A stretch of DNA of 64,000 bases from Microbispora sp. NBC_01189 (GTDB lineage Bacteria > Actinomycetota > Actinomycetes > Streptosporangiales > Streptosporangiaceae): NCBI RefSeq assembly GCF_036010665.1, contig NZ_CP108581.1:7001501-7065500 (forward strand), read 5' to 3'. Shown here piece by piece: positions 62,170-64,000 of the stretch (its first letter is position 1; each line of letters begins with the position of its first letter). The position numbers and the translations under genes were made by a program. The notes under the pieces were generated by a model that saw only the letters and a program-made list of their open reading frames with translations, was not told the origin of the DNA and ran no database searches.

Positions 62170-63060
62170 CTACGGGGCGAGGGCGTCAAGGGCCTCCTCG
62201 GCACGGCGCAGGGACTCTCCGGGGTCAGCCTCCGGGTCGCCGATCTCGGGGTCGAAGTTGAGGTCGTGGAAGACCTCGGTCACCCCCCTGGCCGCGAGCT
62301 CCTCGACGTCCCGCCGGATCTTGTCGTACGGCCCGGTCAGCGGGCCCTCGTCCGCCGGGCGGACGCGGGTGACGCCGCGTACGACGAACCGCAGCGCGTC
62401 CGGGTCGCGCCCGGCCCCCCGGGCCGCCTCCTTCACAATGGCGATCTGCTGGTCGATGGTGCCGAGGTCGGCGCGGCTGGAGCTGATCCAGCCGTCGGCG
62501 ATCCGCCCGGCGCGCTCCAGCGCGACCCGCGCGGTGCCGCCCAGCAGGACGGGCGGCGGCGAGGCGGGCCGGGGGTCCTGGTGGGAGCGCGGCACCTCGT
62601 AGAACTCGCCCCTGTGCTCGACGACGTCCTCGGTCCACAGCCGCCGCAGCAGGCCGACGTACTCCTCCGCGCGCCTGCCCCGCCGCTCCATCGGCACGCC
62701 GGACGCGGTGAACTCCTCCGGCAGCCAGCCCAGCCCGAGGCCCACGTCGAGCCTGCCTCCGGACACCTGCTGCAGGGTGGAGAGCTGCTTGGCCAGCAGC
62801 ACCGGGCTGACGAACGGCAGGTTGAGCACGGCCACGCCGAGCCGTACCCGCTCGGTGATCCCCGCCAGGTACGCGAGCGTGACGACCGGGTCCTGCACGC
62901 TCCGGTAGACGGGCCCCATCGCGTGGCCCTCGGGGTAGAGCAGCCGCTGGAACGCCCACACCCCGTGGTAGCCGAGCTCGTCGGCGCGGCGGGCGATCCG
63001 CCTCATGTTCTCCGGCGTCGCCCACGAGCCCGACACCGGCACGGCAAATCCAATCCTCAT
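62170..63060 (-). CDS. LLM-class oxidoreductase, probably F420-dependent
   Basis: A 296-residue luciferase-like protein (MRIGFAVPVSGSWATPENM; RVRLGVAVLNLPFVSPVLLAKQL; VGLGLGWLPEEFTASGVP). This subgroup in actinobacteria usually uses coenzyme F420. Substrate unknown. It is divergent from the kinase-like gene at 63075 with a 14-bp gap, so the promoters overlap. Confidence 0.85.
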   Translation of the reverse strand: MRIGFAVPVSGSWATPENMRRIARRADELGYHGVWAFQRLLYPEGHAMGPVYRSVQDPVVTLAYLAGITERVRLGVAVLNLPFVSPVLLAKQLSTLQQVSGGRLDVGLGLGWLPEEFTASGVPMERRGRRAEEYVGLLRRLWTEDVVEHRGEFYEVPRSHQDPRPASPPPVLLGGTARVALERAGRIADGWISSSRADLGTIDQQIAIVKEAARGAGRDPDALRFVVRGVTRVRPADEGPLTGPYDKIRRDVEELAARGVTEVFHDLNFDPEIGDPEADPGESLRRAEEALDALAP

Positions 63061-63074
63061 ACCCGCACACTAGG

Positions 63075-63965
63075 GTGTCCGCCGTGGACGATCATCGTTT
63101 ACAGGCCGGCGACCTGGCCCGTCTGGCGGGACACGACGGGCCGGTGACGGTGCTCAAGCGGACCATGGTTCTCCAGCGGACCAAGGTGCTCGTGGTCCGG
63201 GCCGGCGACGTGGTCGTCAAGGCGCACCCGCCCGGCACCGGCGAGGAGGAACTGCGCGCCCGGCTCGACGCGGCCCGCGCGCTCGACGGCGTCATGCTCG
63301 CCCCGCTCGGCCTCGAACGGCTGGACGGCCGCCTGGTCACGATCTGGCCCGCCGGCGAGCCGCTGACCATGGACGACGTGGAGGCGGGGGCGACGCCGTG
63401 GGAGGAGGGCGGCCGGCTGCTCGCGCTGCTGCACGCCCGGCCGGTCCCGGCGGGCCTGCCGCCCGCCGGGGGGCCGTCGCGGCTGCCGCGGGCCATGGCC
63501 GACCTGGCGTCGGCCGGCGTTCCCGCCCCCGTCGCGGCGCCGATCCTGGAGGCGTACGCGACGCTGCCGCCGGCCCGGGAGGGTGGCGCGCTGACGCACG
63601 GCGACTGGCACCTCGGCCAGCTGGTCCGGCACGGCGGCGGCTGGCTGCTGATCGACCCCGACGATCTCGGAGCGGGCGACCCGGCGTGGGACCTGGCCCG
63701 CCCCGCCGCCTGGTTCGCCGCCGGCCTGCTCGCCCCGGACGACTGGGAGCGGCTGCTCACCGCCTACCTCGCGGCGGGCGGGACCGCGGTGTCCGCGGAC
63801 GACCCGTGGCGGGAACTCGACGCGCCGGCCCGGGCGTTGACCGTTCAGCTGGCCGCGACGGCGGTGGCCGCGGGGGCGAGAGCCGGGGAACCACCCGACG
63901 ACGCCGCCGAGGCACTGGTGTCCGCCTGCGGGAGGATCGTCGCGGCCGCCCGTGCCGGGACCTGA
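63075..63965 (+). CDS. APH-fold phosphotransferase
   Basis: A 296-residue protein of the aminoglycoside-phosphotransferase fold with catalytic loop LTHGDWHLGQLV and metal motif LIDPDDLGAGDPAWDLA. ATP-binding Lys is likely in VVVKAHPPG. Substrate unknown. Start GTG 63075 or GTG 63084. Confidence 0.83.
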   Translation: MSAVDDHRLQAGDLARLAGHDGPVTVLKRTMVLQRTKVLVVRAGDVVVKAHPPGTGEEELRARLDAARALDGVMLAPLGLERLDGRLVTIWPAGEPLTMDDVEAGATPWEEGGRLLALLHARPVPAGLPPAGGPSRLPRAMADLASAGVPAPVAAPILEAYATLPPAREGGALTHGDWHLGQLVRHGGGWLLIDPDDLGAGDPAWDLARPAAWFAAGLLAPDDWERLLTAYLAAGGTAVSADDPWRELDAPARALTVQLAATAVAAGARAGEPPDDAAEALVSACGRIVAAARAGT

Positions 63966-63983
63966 CCTAGGGAGAGTTCGTCC

Positions 63984-64000
63984 ATGCAGTGCCCCAAGTG
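63984..64000 (+). CDS. Start of a zinc-ribbon protein (truncated by the window)
   Basis: Only the first codons are visible (ATG, then QCPK and the start of a Cys codon), preceded by GGGAGA. The CPxC spacing suggests a TFIIB-type zinc-ribbon protein. Confidence 0.4.

Overview
The window is very GC-rich DNA from a soil-type actinobacterium. Supporting signs are GTG and TTG starts, many ATGA/GTGA stop-start overlaps, class II DAHP synthase, luciferase-like flavin oxidoreductases, an HspR-type HAIR operator before lon, and CebR-type operators. A Streptosporangiaceae-like host is my guess; no rRNA or other phylogenetic marker is present.

Left part (1-30055): a cellobiose/beta-glucoside utilisation locus is interleaved with a nonribosomal peptide (NRPS) locus. 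It opens with the end of a sugar ABC permease, a GH1 beta-glucosidase and a CebR-like LacI regulator. A nine-gene NRPS operon follows on the minus strand (20957 down to 2959). It contains a C-A-T-TE-MFS fusion, an acyl/aryl-AMP ligase, C-T, a free T, a C domain with a decayed A-domain tail, MbtH, a free C, A-T and C-A-T. Divergent from it is a three-gene 2-oxo acid dehydrogenase complex (E1alpha, E1beta, lipoyl E2), then a lone TnpB element, a second GH1 beta-glucosidase, an aldose epimerase and a small-molecule kinase. Three TGGGAGCGCTCCCA-type palindromes sit on the apparent start sites of the NRPS, dehydrogenase and epimerase promoters. The layout suggests a peptide pathway gated by the cellobiose repressor, as CebR gates thaxtomin in plant-pathogenic Streptomyces, but with different chemistry. 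This is the most exciting feature of the window.

Middle (30109-47140): an IS605-type tnpB remnant, a 55-residue secreted peptide gene, an FAD monooxygenase, class II DAHP synthase, thioredoxin, ctaD, a secreted nuclease, two universal stress proteins, PadR with a triple-repeat operator, a compact cydABDC operon (bd oxidase and its heme/thiol exporter), and an HtrA-like protease.

Right part (47283-64000): an acyl-CoA ligase, a Fic protein, the metNIQ methionine importer with a long leader, lon with HAIR, a DHA2 drug exporter, a HAD phosphatase, an alpha/beta hydrolase, an ArfB-like release factor, a DinB-like pair with a palindromic start, a NagD-like phosphatase, two luciferase-like oxidoreductases (one preceded by a coupled repeat micro-ORF), an APH-like kinase, and the first codons of a zinc-ribbon protein.

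Assignments rest on reading translations and motifs by eye; no database search was run.
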